Source of the DNA: Gonapodya sp. JEL0774
Lineage: Eukaryota > Monoblepharomycota > Monoblepharidomycetes > Monoblepharidales > Gonapodyaceae
Direction: 5' to 3'
Length of the DNA stretch: 29,635 bases
Assembly (NCBI GenBank): GCA_027604505.1
Contig: JADIIX010000049.1
Coordinates: forward strand, 1 to 29,635
Position 1 is the first letter of the stretch. Every line of letters starts with the position of its first letter. Below, one piece after another: positions 20,223-29,635 of this stretch. The notes below the pieces were generated by a model. It saw nothing but the letters and a program-made list of their open reading frames with translations, searched no databases and was not told the DNA's origin. The translations under genes and the position numbers were made by a program.

Positions 20223-21071
20223 ATGCTTTCCCAGGCGGACCACGATGATATGGACTATGACAATGATGATGCAGACCATGACGACGAAGTGATGGACAAG
20301 GAGAACGTACCCCCTCCTTCATATCAATGGTCGAAGGCCGTACACTCTGTGAGTGCGCCCGTGTGGGCGCCAACATTTGAATCGTCGGTACTCACGTTCT
20401 CCATGCAGGTTGGTTCTCGAAAGCCCCTCGGCACCATCCGGCTGTCCGACCGACCAACATTTCTGGAGCTGTGTATGTCTGCGGCTTTAGAAGAAACCAA
20501 ACTTGCGGAAGAGTTCCCGAAGCCGTTGGATGAAGCACCCGCGATTGTGAGTGCTTGCATCATCAAAGCTCCCTTCTCTCCAAAAAATTGAGCACTGTTC
20601 GCCAGGTCTCCGCGAACGTGAAACCTGCACCCACCAAAAAACGGAAAAGTGGAGAGATGGAACCGTCCAAAGAGAAGGAGAAGAGCGGTGACAACGGTGG
20701 ACCACAGAAACGCTCCAAAGCTGCCCCAGACCCCTCCAAACCGGTTTCCAAACCTGCTGCTCACCCTAAACCGAAGCCTTCCGCCATAAACAAGCCCGGC
20801 ACTTCTTACCTGCACATGGTGAAATCTGTTTTGAGTGCTGTGAGTATGAAATGAATTTGCACGTTCGTCAGGAAAACGTTCACCTCCAGTCGCATTTTAG
20901 TCCACCCACCCGCCTACTGTCGACCAATTAATATCTCGTGTTCAGGGGACATTCAAGGTACTTGCTCGCGTGAAGTTTGCATCGATACTCCGTGCCTCAC
21001 CCTCCCCGATCGTCCCGTCAGCTTCCCTCGAGCTCACGCCCAGAGCCTGCAATACGTGCAACCATTGCTAG
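20223..21071 (+). CDS. Small charged protein, unknown function
   Basis: Four exons fit: 20223-20348, 20409-20546, 20606-20839 and 20946-21071 (207 residues). All splices are phase 0 with GTGAGT-type donors. I do not recognise the protein. The first 30 residues are an acidic Asp-rich tail (DDMDYDNDDADHDDEVMDKE) followed by NVPPPS. The middle, VGSRKPLGTIRLSDRPTFLE with ALEETKLAEEFPKPLDEAP, may be folded. The third exon is Lys/Pro-rich and highly basic (PAPTKKRKSGEMEPSKEKEK), with nuclear-localisation-like KKRK. The end is PTS-rich and contains CNTCNHC, two CxxC-spaced cysteine steps at the very C-terminus. The acidic-then-basic layout suggests a nuclear or nucleic-acid-linked protein, but that is a guess. 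The first intron is 60 nt without a stop, so it may be retained. Confidence 0.7.
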
Positions 21072-21217
21072 GGGAATTCGAAGTGGGGATATTCTTTGTG
21101 CGAAACCAGGTCTTCTAAGTCTGCCTTGAATCGTTTGAGCCCATGCATGCAGCTGTATCATTGAGACCACCACATTTTGTATTTTGTCATGTGATATCGA
21201 AAATCATTGAACCACAT

Positions 21218-22265
21218 TTATTTTGCACCTGTCGACCACCTCGCAAGCTGTTCAGCGATGTCAACATTGGGCAACTGGGGTGCGGGCTGTCCACCAGCTG
21301 CCGTGCGCGAACCACCACCACCAAACATGCGCGCTTGGGCTTCCCGCGAAGCTGCGAGTTCTTCGGGAGGAATACCCTCCATCATCTGTGGGTCAACAAG
21401 AGAACTTAGAACTGCGCGCACCGCAAAAGAGTGTTAAGAGTGAACTACGCACTTTTGGCAAGAGGTATACCATCCCAATACTGGCGACGGCCATGAGCAT
21501 CATTGGGTTTTGGAGCATCCCCATCCAGTTGAATCCTTCACGGACCTGTACATGAAGAGGTCCTTTGAAATCAATTTCAAAAAGGATAGCCATTACCAAC
21601 TCATACCCTCATACCTGGAAGTAATCAAACTGCCCCTTGGCGGTCAACTCTATGGGGTAGGGGACCATCCGCTTGGGCGAGGGGTCGTACTCTGTCGCGG
21701 GAAAGTACTGGCTCGCCCGAACGCTTCCTTCCACCGTGTCAACCTCGACCCAAAGCTTGTCAAAGGCGTGAGTAGTGGAGTCTACCTCCAAGATGTAGAT
21801 TCCCGAGGGCACATCACGGCTAGAGGCAGGTGGGAACAACTGGTTGCGGTTATTGGGGAGCTGTTCAAACTCGGTTTTAAACTCCTACATTACAAAGCTC
21901 CCATCCCTCCTGATGCCTCCTCTGTAGCGTCCGAAATCCAGCGTCACTTCCGCCTCGACTCCAATCACCCCAGCGACATCTGCATGTAAACGATTGTCAT
22001 TGAGACTTTTGGACCTGTCAAATAAGCATTAGAGCGCAACTCACCTCTAGTATCCGGAATAAAGAGTCTCCCCTTGACCTCCCTCGTATTAGGCGATGCC
22101 AATGCATCGATTCTAGAAGATGTGTGCGAGTGTTGATGGCGACATGATCGGAAAGCTAAGTGCGCTTGTAATTCGGGCTCTCGAACTGATAGAGTATACT
22201 CACGATTGGAGGAAAAGTGCAGAGACTAGGGCGAGAAGTACGAGTAAAAGGGAATTTCGAGGCAT
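21218..22265 (-). CDS. EMC7: ER membrane protein complex subunit 7 (EMC7)
   Basis: Six exons: 22265..22204, 22112..22045, 21979..21889, 21819..21615, 21545..21453 and 21385..21218 (228 residues). EMC7 is the lumenal beta-sandwich subunit of the ER membrane insertase complex. Residues 1-20 are a clear signal peptide (SLLLVLLALVSALFLQ). The lumenal domain contains VKGRLFIPD, DGSFVIRDVPSGIYILEV (human EMC7 has a near-identical DGSFVVHDVPSG block), AFDKLWVEVDTVEG, and MVPYPIELTAKGQFDYF. The single membrane helix is about residues 150-170 (MLQNPMMLMAVASIGMVYLL). A cytosolic tail follows with PPEELAASREAQARMFGG and a small Gly/Pro-rich end. Length and order are normal. It is divergent from ATP12 across 114 bp. 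Confidence 0.95.
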
Positions 22266-22379
22266 CTATGAAAAGTGAAGAACCGAAAGTTTCTATCAGT
22301 TTAGTGCTTCCACTGATCCAATGCCTCATGGCACCACGCACGGCACATGCAGTAATAAACCGTTTTTATCAAACATAAC
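22266..22379. promoter_or_regulatory. Divergent promoter, EMC7 / ATP12
   Basis: A 114-bp gap lies between the ATGs at 22265 and 22380. It must hold both 5' control regions; no clear element was seen. Confidence 0.4.
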
Positions 22380-23717
22380 ATGGCCCATCGACGCCTCGTT
22401 TCCCTCCACACACTCTCTCCACTCAAGATATCATCAACGTGCACGGCCCTGGTTGTATCTCCTGTGTTCCAACCGTGCTCCTCTTATACCTACGGAACCC
22501 GTTCGACGTTTCTGCCCTGCTCAAGTCTGAAGTCTCCATGTTCCAGCCGAGGATTCCAATCTTCGACTCGCACTCTGCAATCCAATCGGAAAATCAAACG
22601 GTTCTGGAAGAAGGCGGATGTGATGGAACGAGAAGGTACGTATTACATTTGCACTCAAAATACATTTCAATTTGACATGGGCCCTAACCAATGCTCAAAA
22701 GATGGGATCATTGTCGTGCTCGATGGTCGTCCACTTAAGACCCCAACCGGAAAGCAAATGGTTCTACCAAAGGATCGTCGATTGCTCGCGACTCTGGTTG
22801 CCGGGGAATGGGAGAGCGTACAGCTGCTGAAGCAATATGCTCTGGTTGTGGTGTGTTGGGAATGGACTTGATTGTACGCAAACGTGATGAACGTGTTCTT
22901 GATGCATCTCTTGCCTCTCACGGGGACCAGACCTCCCTCGCAGCTCGAGCAATAGAGGACTTTGCCGACCCGGCCATCCGCGCAAAAGTCATTGACGACC
23001 TCTGCAAGTTTATTCACACCGACACTATCTGGTGAGCGTCTCTCGCACCGGTTCACCTCCGCTTTGCCGAATCAAACCACCCACCGAAGTTCTCCTCCAG
23101 CTACCGGCAGCCTTACCCTGACCCCCTCATCCGCCTACAACAACGCCACTGGGATCCACTCATTAAATGGCTCCAAGATGAATACAGGATCACTTTGCAT
23201 TCCACCGACGGGATCCTGAGCGTTCACCAGGAAGAGCAAGCGGTGCAAAAATTGAGGGACATTCTCACCGAGCTCGATCCATTCGAGCTGGCTGGTGAGA
23301 TTGCATTGAGTGCAGGATACAACCACCCCTCCCTGACATCTCCCGTACCTCGATACCCTCCCACACCACGCCCGCCCACATAGCATTTGAGCGCGCAACC
23401 CTGCACACCAAATCTTTTGTCACGGGTCTCGCGCTCGTGAAACGGGCCATCACGGCAGAGGAGGCCGCCGCTGCGGCGAGGGTTGAGGTGCAGTTTCAGA
23501 TCGACATGTGGGGGGAGGTGGAAGACGGTGAGTGTGATGGTGTTAGAGTGGGGGGATCGGTTTGAAGCGGTGACGTCGGTGTCGCATTTTTCGATGTAAT
23601 GGAAAGCTGACAATGTGGTTGTGTCACTTATGATCGATACCAGCTCACGATGTTGATGCGGCGGAAATGAAGCGGCATTTAGGTGCGGCTGTTGCGACCT
23701 TGATTCGGAATCCCTGA
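22380..23717 (+). CDS. ATP12: ATP synthase F1 assembly chaperone Atp12 (ATPAF2)
   Basis: Six exons: 22380-22635, 22702-22850, 22931-23031, 23101-23294, 23384-23527 and 23644-23717 (305 residues, phases consistent). Atp12 binds the F1 alpha subunit in the mitochondrial matrix before hexamer assembly. The first 70 residues are Ser/Thr/Arg-rich with no acidic residue up to the conserved block, as in a mitochondrial presequence. The family blocks follow: KIKRFWKKADV, VVLDGRPLKTPTGKQMVLP (about 90-108), LVAGEWESVQ, VTSLAARAIEDF, HTDTICYRQPYPDPLIRLQQ, and HWDPLIKWLQDEYRI (about 185-199). The C-terminal helices contain SFVTGLALVKRAITAEEA and QFQIDMWGEVEDAHDVD. The donor of intron 2 is placed after VV, because this restores the family pattern ALxxTSL. 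Confidence 0.95.
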
Positions 23718-24441
23718 CTCGACATGGGGAAGAGTGGGGAGAGGGAAAGGAGGGGGGGGGGCGGGGGGAGCTGTAACGTTGCTAGGTGTTCTCGGTCTCT
23801 TAGTGGTATTATAGACAGGATATCATAGGCCGGTGAATGGCTTCGATTGCCGGGAAAGATGTCCGGCGATTGAAAAAGTACGACGAAGAAAAGGGGAGAA
23901 AAAGGGGGGGAGTGAACATTCCCTCGACTCTCCACAGCCAAATCATGAAATTGTGCTTCAGGTTCGTGGGGACCTTCTACGAGTTGAAATTGAAAAAGCT
24001 TGGGGAGGAGTCCTTCAGGAGTCTCATCATTCACGGACGGTGAATTGGCTGCACGTGAGGTGATGTGTGAGTTACACGTATGTACCATGCCAATTCTTTT
24101 TCGTTCCCATGTACAGTAAGAAGTAAGAACAGTGCCGATGTACTATGCCAGACTCAATTGATCTAGGCGGAGGACTTCCCACGGCCTGCATGGGTAAGCA
24201 AAACATTTGCAATGAGTTCCGCGTTCCCACCCCAAGGCGGGCGAACGCAATGCCACTCAGATACCACAAGTCGCCATTGTCGCGAGACATCATGAGTAAG
24301 CATATCGAATATCTCATAGGCCAGTCCGGCATCTTGACAGAGTCCAGGATTGCTGTGCCAGATGTCTTCATGAGCAATGGTGCTACCACTCGTGGTCAAG
24401 TAAGTAGAGTGACCCGAGTCATTCTACTTTGAAGCTCGAGA
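23718..24441. other. Intergenic between two gene ends; nothing recognised
   Basis: These 724 bp lie between the ATP12 stop and the FAD-oxidase stop. There is a G-rich tract around 23740-23770. A 68-residue frame at 23837-24043 (+) and a 95-residue frame at 24145-24432 (+) have no visible family motif, splice partners or conserved blocks, so I do not call them genes. Confidence 0.5.
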
Positions 24442-26345
24442 TTATAGTTCCACCACTTGGCCATTCAGTGACCATAATGTACCTCCTATGATGCACGTCA
24501 GAGCCACCAACCATTGTGTCCAGGACCCTCCCAGCAAAAATATCTCCCTGACTGCATCGGAGACCTTAACCGTCCCACTCGCCGAACTGCTTGCGCTCGG
24601 ACCCGCCGCTGCACCAGAGCCAGGAGACCCGGCTGCTGGGCTCGACTGAGTGGCGTTAGTTGAGTTTGCCGGGGTAACAACCAGAGACAACGCCTGCTCT
24701 GGCGTCTGTGGATTGCTGAACAATCCTGCCGCATCGTAGGTCTTGCGAATGCTCACCAACCGATTCCAGTTGGGAACGCCAAAGTAGGTGCTAGGATCTA
24801 CGTCCAGATCCACGTAACCCCCATAGTGCGCGCCGCTCACAAACGGTCGGAATGCGGCTTCTGTATCGTTGATCCACTGGTATCTAGGTGATGAGAGTGC
24901 TTCCACTGTGCCGGCATCGAAAAAGACGGCGTACTCAATCTGCATGAGGGTACCGGCACGGTGTGGAAATGGTGTGGCAGAGGCAGACACTGCTGATACA
25001 GCCCCTCCATACGCCGCAATGTTGATGAAACCGTTGTTGGAAGGTATAGATGAGGCTCGAGAGACAAGTGTTTGAATCGAGCTAGAGTTGAGTAGCGAGG
25101 TGATGTATTCGGACTTGGCTTTGCTGTTCTCCTTGTTTGTCGCATCGAGTCGGACAGGTGTGGTGAGGATTGCCGTGTTTGAGCAATTCGCAGCGCTGTC
25201 CCACAGTGCGGCTTGTGCACCCAAAGAGGTGCAAGATTGATACACGACGGTAGGCGTGCCAATGGAAAGGAGCCCAGATTGCTGGAGCAAGGTTTGGAGA
25301 TCGGCTTGAGTGCCCAGGAAGCGCGCGGTGAAAATTGTCTTTCCAAAGCCCATGAGGATTTGCGAGGCGAGGTTGTTTGTTGCGGAGGGAGCAAATGTTT
25401 GGAATGCGGAGATCGAGGAAGGTGCGTCGTTGTACCCGGTCCAAGTGACTGTGGCGATGGTGTTCACGGTAGGAGCTGGATGAACATGCAAGGTCACTTC
25501 CACGATGATTCCATAAGCTGCGCCGCCGCCCCCTCTGATTGCCCAAAATAAATCCGTATTGGTGCTGTCATCGACAGTAAGGAGTTCCCCTTTGGCGTCC
25601 ACAATTTTGGCTGCCACGACATTGTCAGCCAACAAGCCCCACTTTCGAGACAGGAAGCCAAATCCTCCCGCGGACAAGTGGCCGCCAAGACCAACACTGG
25701 GGCACACGCCACCAGTAAAAGTTAGGTTTGATGCATCTAGGGTAGTGTAGAGCGTGCCACAGCGGATGCCAGCGCCAACCGTGACAAGATTGATTGTGGG
25801 TGTGGAATCGACAGCCGTGACGACACTGTTCAGAGCAGAAATGTCGACAACAAGCTGGTTATCCATGGAACCAAAATTTTCGTATCTGTATTCGCGTGGG
25901 AGGGTTGGGGAGGGTTTGGGACAGCCGAGGTAGGTACATAACTGTTCCCCAGGTACAACCAAAAGTCCCTGTGGGGAGTCGACACTCACGAATGGCCGCC
26001 ACTCCGTGGGCAAACGTGGACCCCCGCAAGAACGGCGCATTTCACTGCGCCCTGCACTTGGGATACACTCGAAGCGAATAGAATCACCGCCGGAGTGCGG
26101 GGTATTCGGATTCGTTCACCGTTTTGGTAAAGGGTATACCCAGTACTATTCGAGGTATAGAGCTCGACTGGCGCGGGCAGGGCATTAAGGCATGAAACGA
26201 GGGAATCCAGAGTCGCTTGTGCAAGCGGTGATTGCTGACAGAGGACAGAAGATGCCAAGGTGGAGAGGGTCACAAGAAGGGCGAGTAGCAGGTCAGCGGC
26301 TGTGCGGCCTAGCGATTGCCGCCAGCGGCCGTGAGAGTGCAGCAT
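24442..26345 (-). CDS. Berberine-bridge-type FAD-linked oxidase with signal peptide and C-terminal membrane tail
   Basis: Two exons: 26345..25990 and 25885..24442 (599 residues). Members oxidise sugars, alcohols or natural products with O2, using FAD bound covalently at two points. Residues about 15-36 form a signal peptide (LLLALLVTLSTLASSVLC). The FAD domain has RIPRTPAVILFASSVSQVQGA, PRSGGHS with His118 and the intron inside the following Ser codon, and GGVCPSVGLGGHLSAGGFG with Cys180. The 62-residue His-Cys spacing equals that of berberine bridge enzyme (104/166), so bicovalent flavinylation is likely. The BBE-type C-terminus reads WNRLVSIRKTYDAAGLFSNP. After an Ala/Ser/Gly-rich linker (about 535-565) comes a hydrophobic stretch (WLVALTCIIGGTLW) and a short polar end, suggesting a cell-surface tether. 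Substrate is unknown; family and fold are firm. Confidence 0.93.
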
Positions 26346-27197
26346 CTGTGGTGGAGTTTGCGCTGCCGTCTGGATCCGTCGCTAATGCTGATCCATTCGG
26401 GGGTCCCCGACTTGGAAGTGCCGAGAGCGGCCACCTCACGCTCAGGCCAGAGAAGCATGCCAAGAACAGGAGTCAGGGTCATCGATTCAACAGAAAATAT
26501 GAATGGAATGATTGTGAGCAAAGTAATCAAATAATCAAATCAGATAATCAAAACTCAAGGTTTGCGATAGGGCCGAATGATCCACCGGTAAGAGGGTGTT
26601 ACATGCAGGTGGCCAGCTGAACTTTTGTTGGGGTATTCATTATTCTAGATTAGCTTAGGCATTAGTGTTTTTGCACTGGCTGCTTGGTTTCGCGAGGGTT
26701 CGGTGTTAGTGCCTTTTCTGCCAATCAATATTTAGAAATCAAAGAATCGATTTCGCACCTTAATTCTTTCACAAAGTCCCTCTCTATACATATCTTAATG
26801 GTGGGAGTGTTGCCGAGCTTACATGTATCTCATTTAATTATGCGGAGTTAGTTGTCAGTGTGGCAGATAACCATACCGCAACCAACTGAACACAATTCAC
26901 GCAACTACCTGCAGAAGTAATATTTACAACGGGAATGGGGAGGGGCCGGTGTGTGTGTGTGTGTGTGTACATCATCGAAATGAGAAATGAAGTGGAGCAG
27001 AGCAATGTGTTGGGGTGTGCGACCACCTCACCAGACAACACCCTTGTGTGAAGCAAAGTGCAAACACCCTCAATTCCAAGTCATTTGCAAACAAAACAAT
27101 GGTATGCTATGCAATAATACATATATGCGCTCCATATCCAACCACACCGTTCCAGTCCTAACCGCGCCTCCCCCCCTTGCTCTCGACACCGCCACCC
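26346..27197. other. Intergenic with a GT microsatellite; no gene recognised
   Basis: These 852 bp lie between the FAD-oxidase start and the ECM2 stop. The first part is presumably the oxidase promoter. Open frames are short and without motifs, and one (26192-26620, +) is mainly the reverse of the oxidase 5' exon. The only structured element is the (GT)n run listed separately. Confidence 0.5.
26949..26968. repeat. (GT)10 microsatellite
   Basis: About ten uninterrupted GT units occur in non-coding DNA, preceded by a G-rich stretch. Confidence 0.9.
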
Positions 27198-29635
27198 CTA
27201 CGACTGCCCCAACACCTTCTTCAACGGCACCTGTCCCAACTGCGTGGGGTCCATCGCCGCATACCTGACCTGCCCGGACTCCTCTGCCCCGGGCGGAGGC
27301 GGTATGGCGTCCAGCGCGGCGATCTCGTCCAGGGTGGGTTCTCTGGCCGGCACGGGTGCGGAGGAAGAGAGTGGGACGGATTTGGGGCCCTGGGATTTGG
27401 GTTTTCCCCACTGGACGCGGATGACGTGGCCTTTGATGTTGGTGTTGTTGAAGCTTTGTGTGTGGGGGGGGGGGGGGAAGGAGGATGGGATGTGACAGTG
27501 ACCAGCGTCGGCGGAAACGGGTACAGTGTGAGGACCTCGCGACCACCTCCACACGCACACACTGTGCCCCATTTCTCTTCACTCACGATTTCTCCACAGC
27601 CCTCTCGGCCGCCTCTCTCGTCGCGTAATTGACAAAGGCCACTCTGGCTTTCCGCGCCACCACGATACTCTTTATATCTCCGTAGGCGTAAAAGTGGCCC
27701 CGGAGGTCGGCTTCGGTGATGTCAGGTTCGACATTTTGGAGGAACAGCGAGGTGACGGTAGGGTCGGAGGGGGCTTCCAGGGTGCCGGAGCGGTCGGTGC
27801 GGTTGAGTATCTGTGCGGTATGGGGTGTGGGGGGGCATGTGGTCGTGGTCAGCAGGGGGCAGTGGTGGATGAGGGTGAGGGTATGGAGTGGTGATCCGGA
27901 GGTGTGAGTGACGCGAGGAACATGCAAGATGTACAATCAAACGCTCGAGGCGACCATGGTCACAAATGGCGAACACGCCGTGTCAGGCCCCGTCCCCGTT
28001 CGCCCCCCGACAAAGTCCTCCCACCAAGTCCCACCACTCTCATCAGCTTCCACTCGGAATCCCAAACAAACCCACTTTCTTCGCGACGGGATCGTTGTGC
28101 CCGTAATACCTGTCCTGAATGTTCTGATGCGACAGCTCGTTGACCACGGGCAGTTCGTGCCTGTAGGGGCACTCCGAGCCCCGGTTGCAGGTCCCCTTGG
28201 CGTAAAACGAACACAGGTGCGCACGGTTGCGCTTGTAGTAGGGTTCGGTCCGAGCGAGCTTTTTGAGCTGCTCCCGGCCGGCTGCGTCCATTTTGCCCCC
28301 CGCGGACGAGGGCGTGAGCGTGCCGTCGGCCATCTGGGGTGGGTGGGGTGGTTGGGGAGGGGGGTTGGGGGTTTAATGGGTGGGCGGGGACAGGAAAGTG
28401 GTGGTGTGATGGATCAGAGTCAGTACCGCCGTACATGGAATTTGCGTTTGAGACCATTCGACACGGAACGGCGAACGGCGTGCAGAAACAACCCCGCAAA
28501 CACAACCCATAACCCACAACCTTCTCAGTATTGAGTATCACCAACGACGACCTTTTGATGGTGACGAGCGCCATTGCGGGTCACAAATAACATCGAACGC
28601 AGTCTGGAGACCGTTCGACCCGGGAACGGCGTGCAGAATGACCCTCCAAAGAACTCCGTAGCGCCCAAACCCCTCGGTATCACCAATGACCAACGACTCT
28701 TGTTGCTGACAGGCCCATCCGACCCGAACCAACCACCACCGACCCGAACCAACCACCACCGACCACGAGCCACCACCAGCCACGGACCACCACCAAGCAC
28801 CCGCCGACCGACCGACCGACCGACCCGACCGCGGACGAATAACCGACGCAGTTCCCCCAACCCCGACAACGTACCGCCGCTTCGGCCTGGTGCACATAAA
28901 ACTGCTTGTTGATGTCCGAGGTGGGCATTTCCTCTTGGACGCCGCCGAGTGTGTCGCGGACTTCGACGGGGAGGCCTGGAGAGGGGAGGGTGTGGGTGGT
29001 GTGGGTCCGCAGGGAGGTGTGGGTTGGATGGATGGGATTGGGTGGCGTGGGTAGAGTGGAGGGGTGGGAACGGGAAACACGAAAGCGATGAGAAACAAGG
29101 TTCGTACGCCCTGGGACTGAAAGGGTAAAGTGCTCCATTTGGGTCATCCGGCCAACCGGCTCATATGGACCGCTTAAGTTTCTCTCAGTGGGCTACGCCC
29201 GCACACTCCGTCCCATCTGTCCATCTTGAAAGGGTAAATTGGTCCATATGGGCTCCACAACCCATATGGACCGCTCTCTCTCACGGCGGTGCATGCTCGC
29301 ACCATCTCGCTAACGCTCTCATAGGCCCTCGCTAACGCTCGGGCTGGGTAACGCACCAAACTCCAAATCCAAAACACAGGTCTGACAGACGTTCTTGATC
29401 TTTGCGCAAGTCTGGCAAATCTCCGTCTTTTTCATCCTCATTCCAGCGCCAGGAACCCATCTGAAGATTGTGAAAGGCCTGACACAGATTTTGCACTCTT
29501 TGCCGTGGGACTCCTTGGACATGCGGACGTAGGGGTTGTCACCGAGACAGGTTCCGCATAGGATCTGAGCAGGGAGTAAGAGAGGAGTTGGGGGTGTGGG
29601 AGGGGAGGGGGGGGAGTACGGGAGGGGGAGTAGGG
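27198..29635 (-). CDS. ECM2: Splicing factor Ecm2/Slt11 / RBM22 (5' end outside the window)
   Basis: Five exons are visible: 29564..29357, 28975..28875, 28333..28076, 27810..27587 and 27453..27198; the first exon lies past the right edge. RBM22-type proteins belong to the Prp19-related complex and contact U6 snRNA and the intron in the catalytic spliceosome. The exons read [18 protein letters not shown] with [16 protein letters not shown] and [14 protein letters not shown] (zinc-binding CxxC pairs), and then LPVEVRDTL with [11 protein letters not shown]. Next come [20 protein letters not shown] with SECPYRH (a CCCH finger) and [18 protein letters not shown]. An RRM follows ([40 protein letters not shown]), then [10 protein letters not shown] and a Pro-rich end. 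All are in RBM22 order. Its introns (381, 541, 265 and 133 nt) are far longer than elsewhere in the window. Confidence 0.94.
27454..27586 (-). other. ECM2 intron with a poly-C tract before the acceptor
   Basis: This 133-nt intron (GTGAGT to AAAG) has a run of about 14 C (a + strand G run near 27464-27477) just before the acceptor. The splice joins TC to C, restoring a serine in EKSFNN, as in RBM22 (EKSFNK). Confidence 0.75.
28450..28700. repeat. Diverged direct repeat inside the long ECM2 intron
   Basis: Two related blocks lie about 150 bases apart. GAGACC(A/G)TTCGAC followed by GGAACGGCG and GTGCAGAA occurs from 28450 and from 28607. TATCACCAA(C/T)GAC occurs at about 28536 and 28678. The first block contains an extra GAACGGC unit. 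Both lie wholly within the 28334-28874 intron. Confidence 0.65.
28721..28830. repeat. 20-bp tandem duplication and ACCG microsatellite in the ECM2 intron
   Basis: The 20 bases at 28721-28740 are repeated exactly at 28741-28760, followed by further ACCACC/ACCACGAGCC-like units. A GACC/ACCG tetranucleotide run covers about 28805-28824. All of this is intronic. Confidence 0.85.
29118..29276. repeat. Two copies of a palindromic unit inside an ECM2 intron
   Basis: GAAAGGGTAAA, a TCCATATGGG-like arm, a spacer, and CATATGGACCGCT occur at about 29120-29174 and again at 29228-29275. In the second copy the arms GGTCCATATGGG (29241-29252) and CCCATATGGACC (29261-29272) are exact inverted complements of 12 bp with an 8-nt loop. 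The first copy is a decayed version. The sequence lies inside the 28976-29356 intron. Confidence 0.8.
29306..29340. repeat. 13-bp direct repeat CTCGCTAACGCTC
   Basis: Exact copies occur at 29306-29318 and 29328-29340, close to the 5' end of the same ECM2 intron and next to the palindromic units. Confidence 0.85.

Noticed and set aside
23837-24043. Small basic frame MASIAGKDVRRLKKYDEEKG
   Set aside because: There is no recognisable family and no supporting context; it may be noncoding.
24145-24432. 95-residue frame on the + strand (and a 78-residue frame opposite)
   Set aside because: Neither has a motif or splice partner. The interval lies between two gene 3' ends, where long frames are not expected to be genes.
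26192-26620. 142-residue + strand frame
   Set aside because: It is mostly the reverse of the FAD-oxidase signal-peptide exon and has no motif of its own.
1-29635. CRISPR array, bacterial operon, integrase or transposase
   Set aside because: None was seen. The sequence is intron-rich nuclear DNA, and the only mobile-element hint is the short palindromic unit in ECM2.

Overview
The window is nuclear DNA of a fungus. Almost every gene is split by short spliceosomal introns, mostly about 45-130 nt, with GTRNGT-like donors and pyrimidine-rich acceptors. The recognisable proteins are eukaryotic housekeeping factors with fungal counterparts: Rrs1, Kel3/KLHDC4, Imp4, Swd1/RBBP5, mitoribosomal bL28m, EMC7, Atp12 and Ecm2/RBM22. 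Genes are tightly packed, with divergent 5' ends only about 107-127 bp apart. High intron density fits a basidiomycete or an early-diverging lineage better than a yeast, but the sequence alone does not settle the phylum. I rebuilt exon structures by hand from reading frame, splice signals and family conservation. Exon phases add up in every model given as complete.

Layout. 1-1104: RRS1 (-), running off the left edge. 1105-3404: no gene recognised; low-complexity DNA. 3405-8778: two copies of a head-to-head gene pair, MFS transporter (-) / lipoxygenase-like protein (+). Copy A (3405-4360) is a remnant in which a large internal block is missing, so the MFS 3' end abuts the lipoxygenase 3' half. 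Copy B (4543-8778) is complete. 8905-10947: KEL3/KLHDC4 (-). 11055-12973: WS/DGAT-like acyltransferase (+). 13165-14412: IMP4 (-). 14540-17273: a 13-exon coiled-coil protein (+). 17365-19138: SWD1 (-). 19261-19824: bL28m (+). 20223-21071: an unrecognised small charged protein (+). 21218-22265: EMC7 (-). 22380-23717: ATP12 (+). 24442-26345: a secreted or membrane-tethered berberine-bridge-type FAD oxidase (-). 27198-right edge: ECM2/RBM22 (-), with unusually long, repeat-bearing introns.

How the genes fit together. Most of the window is unlinked housekeeping: ribosome biogenesis (RRS1, IMP4), splicing (ECM2), chromatin (SWD1), mitochondria (bL28m, ATP12) and ER membrane insertion (EMC7). The accessory part is the MFS/lipoxygenase pair, with an HHxxxDG acyltransferase two genes away. 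This suggests a small lipid or oxylipin locus, but that is inference. The most informative observation is the duplicated and internally deleted MFS/lipoxygenase pair. Its lipoxygenase-like protein carries two HxxxH motifs at the metal-site positions and ends in phenylalanine instead of the usual isoleucine or valine.
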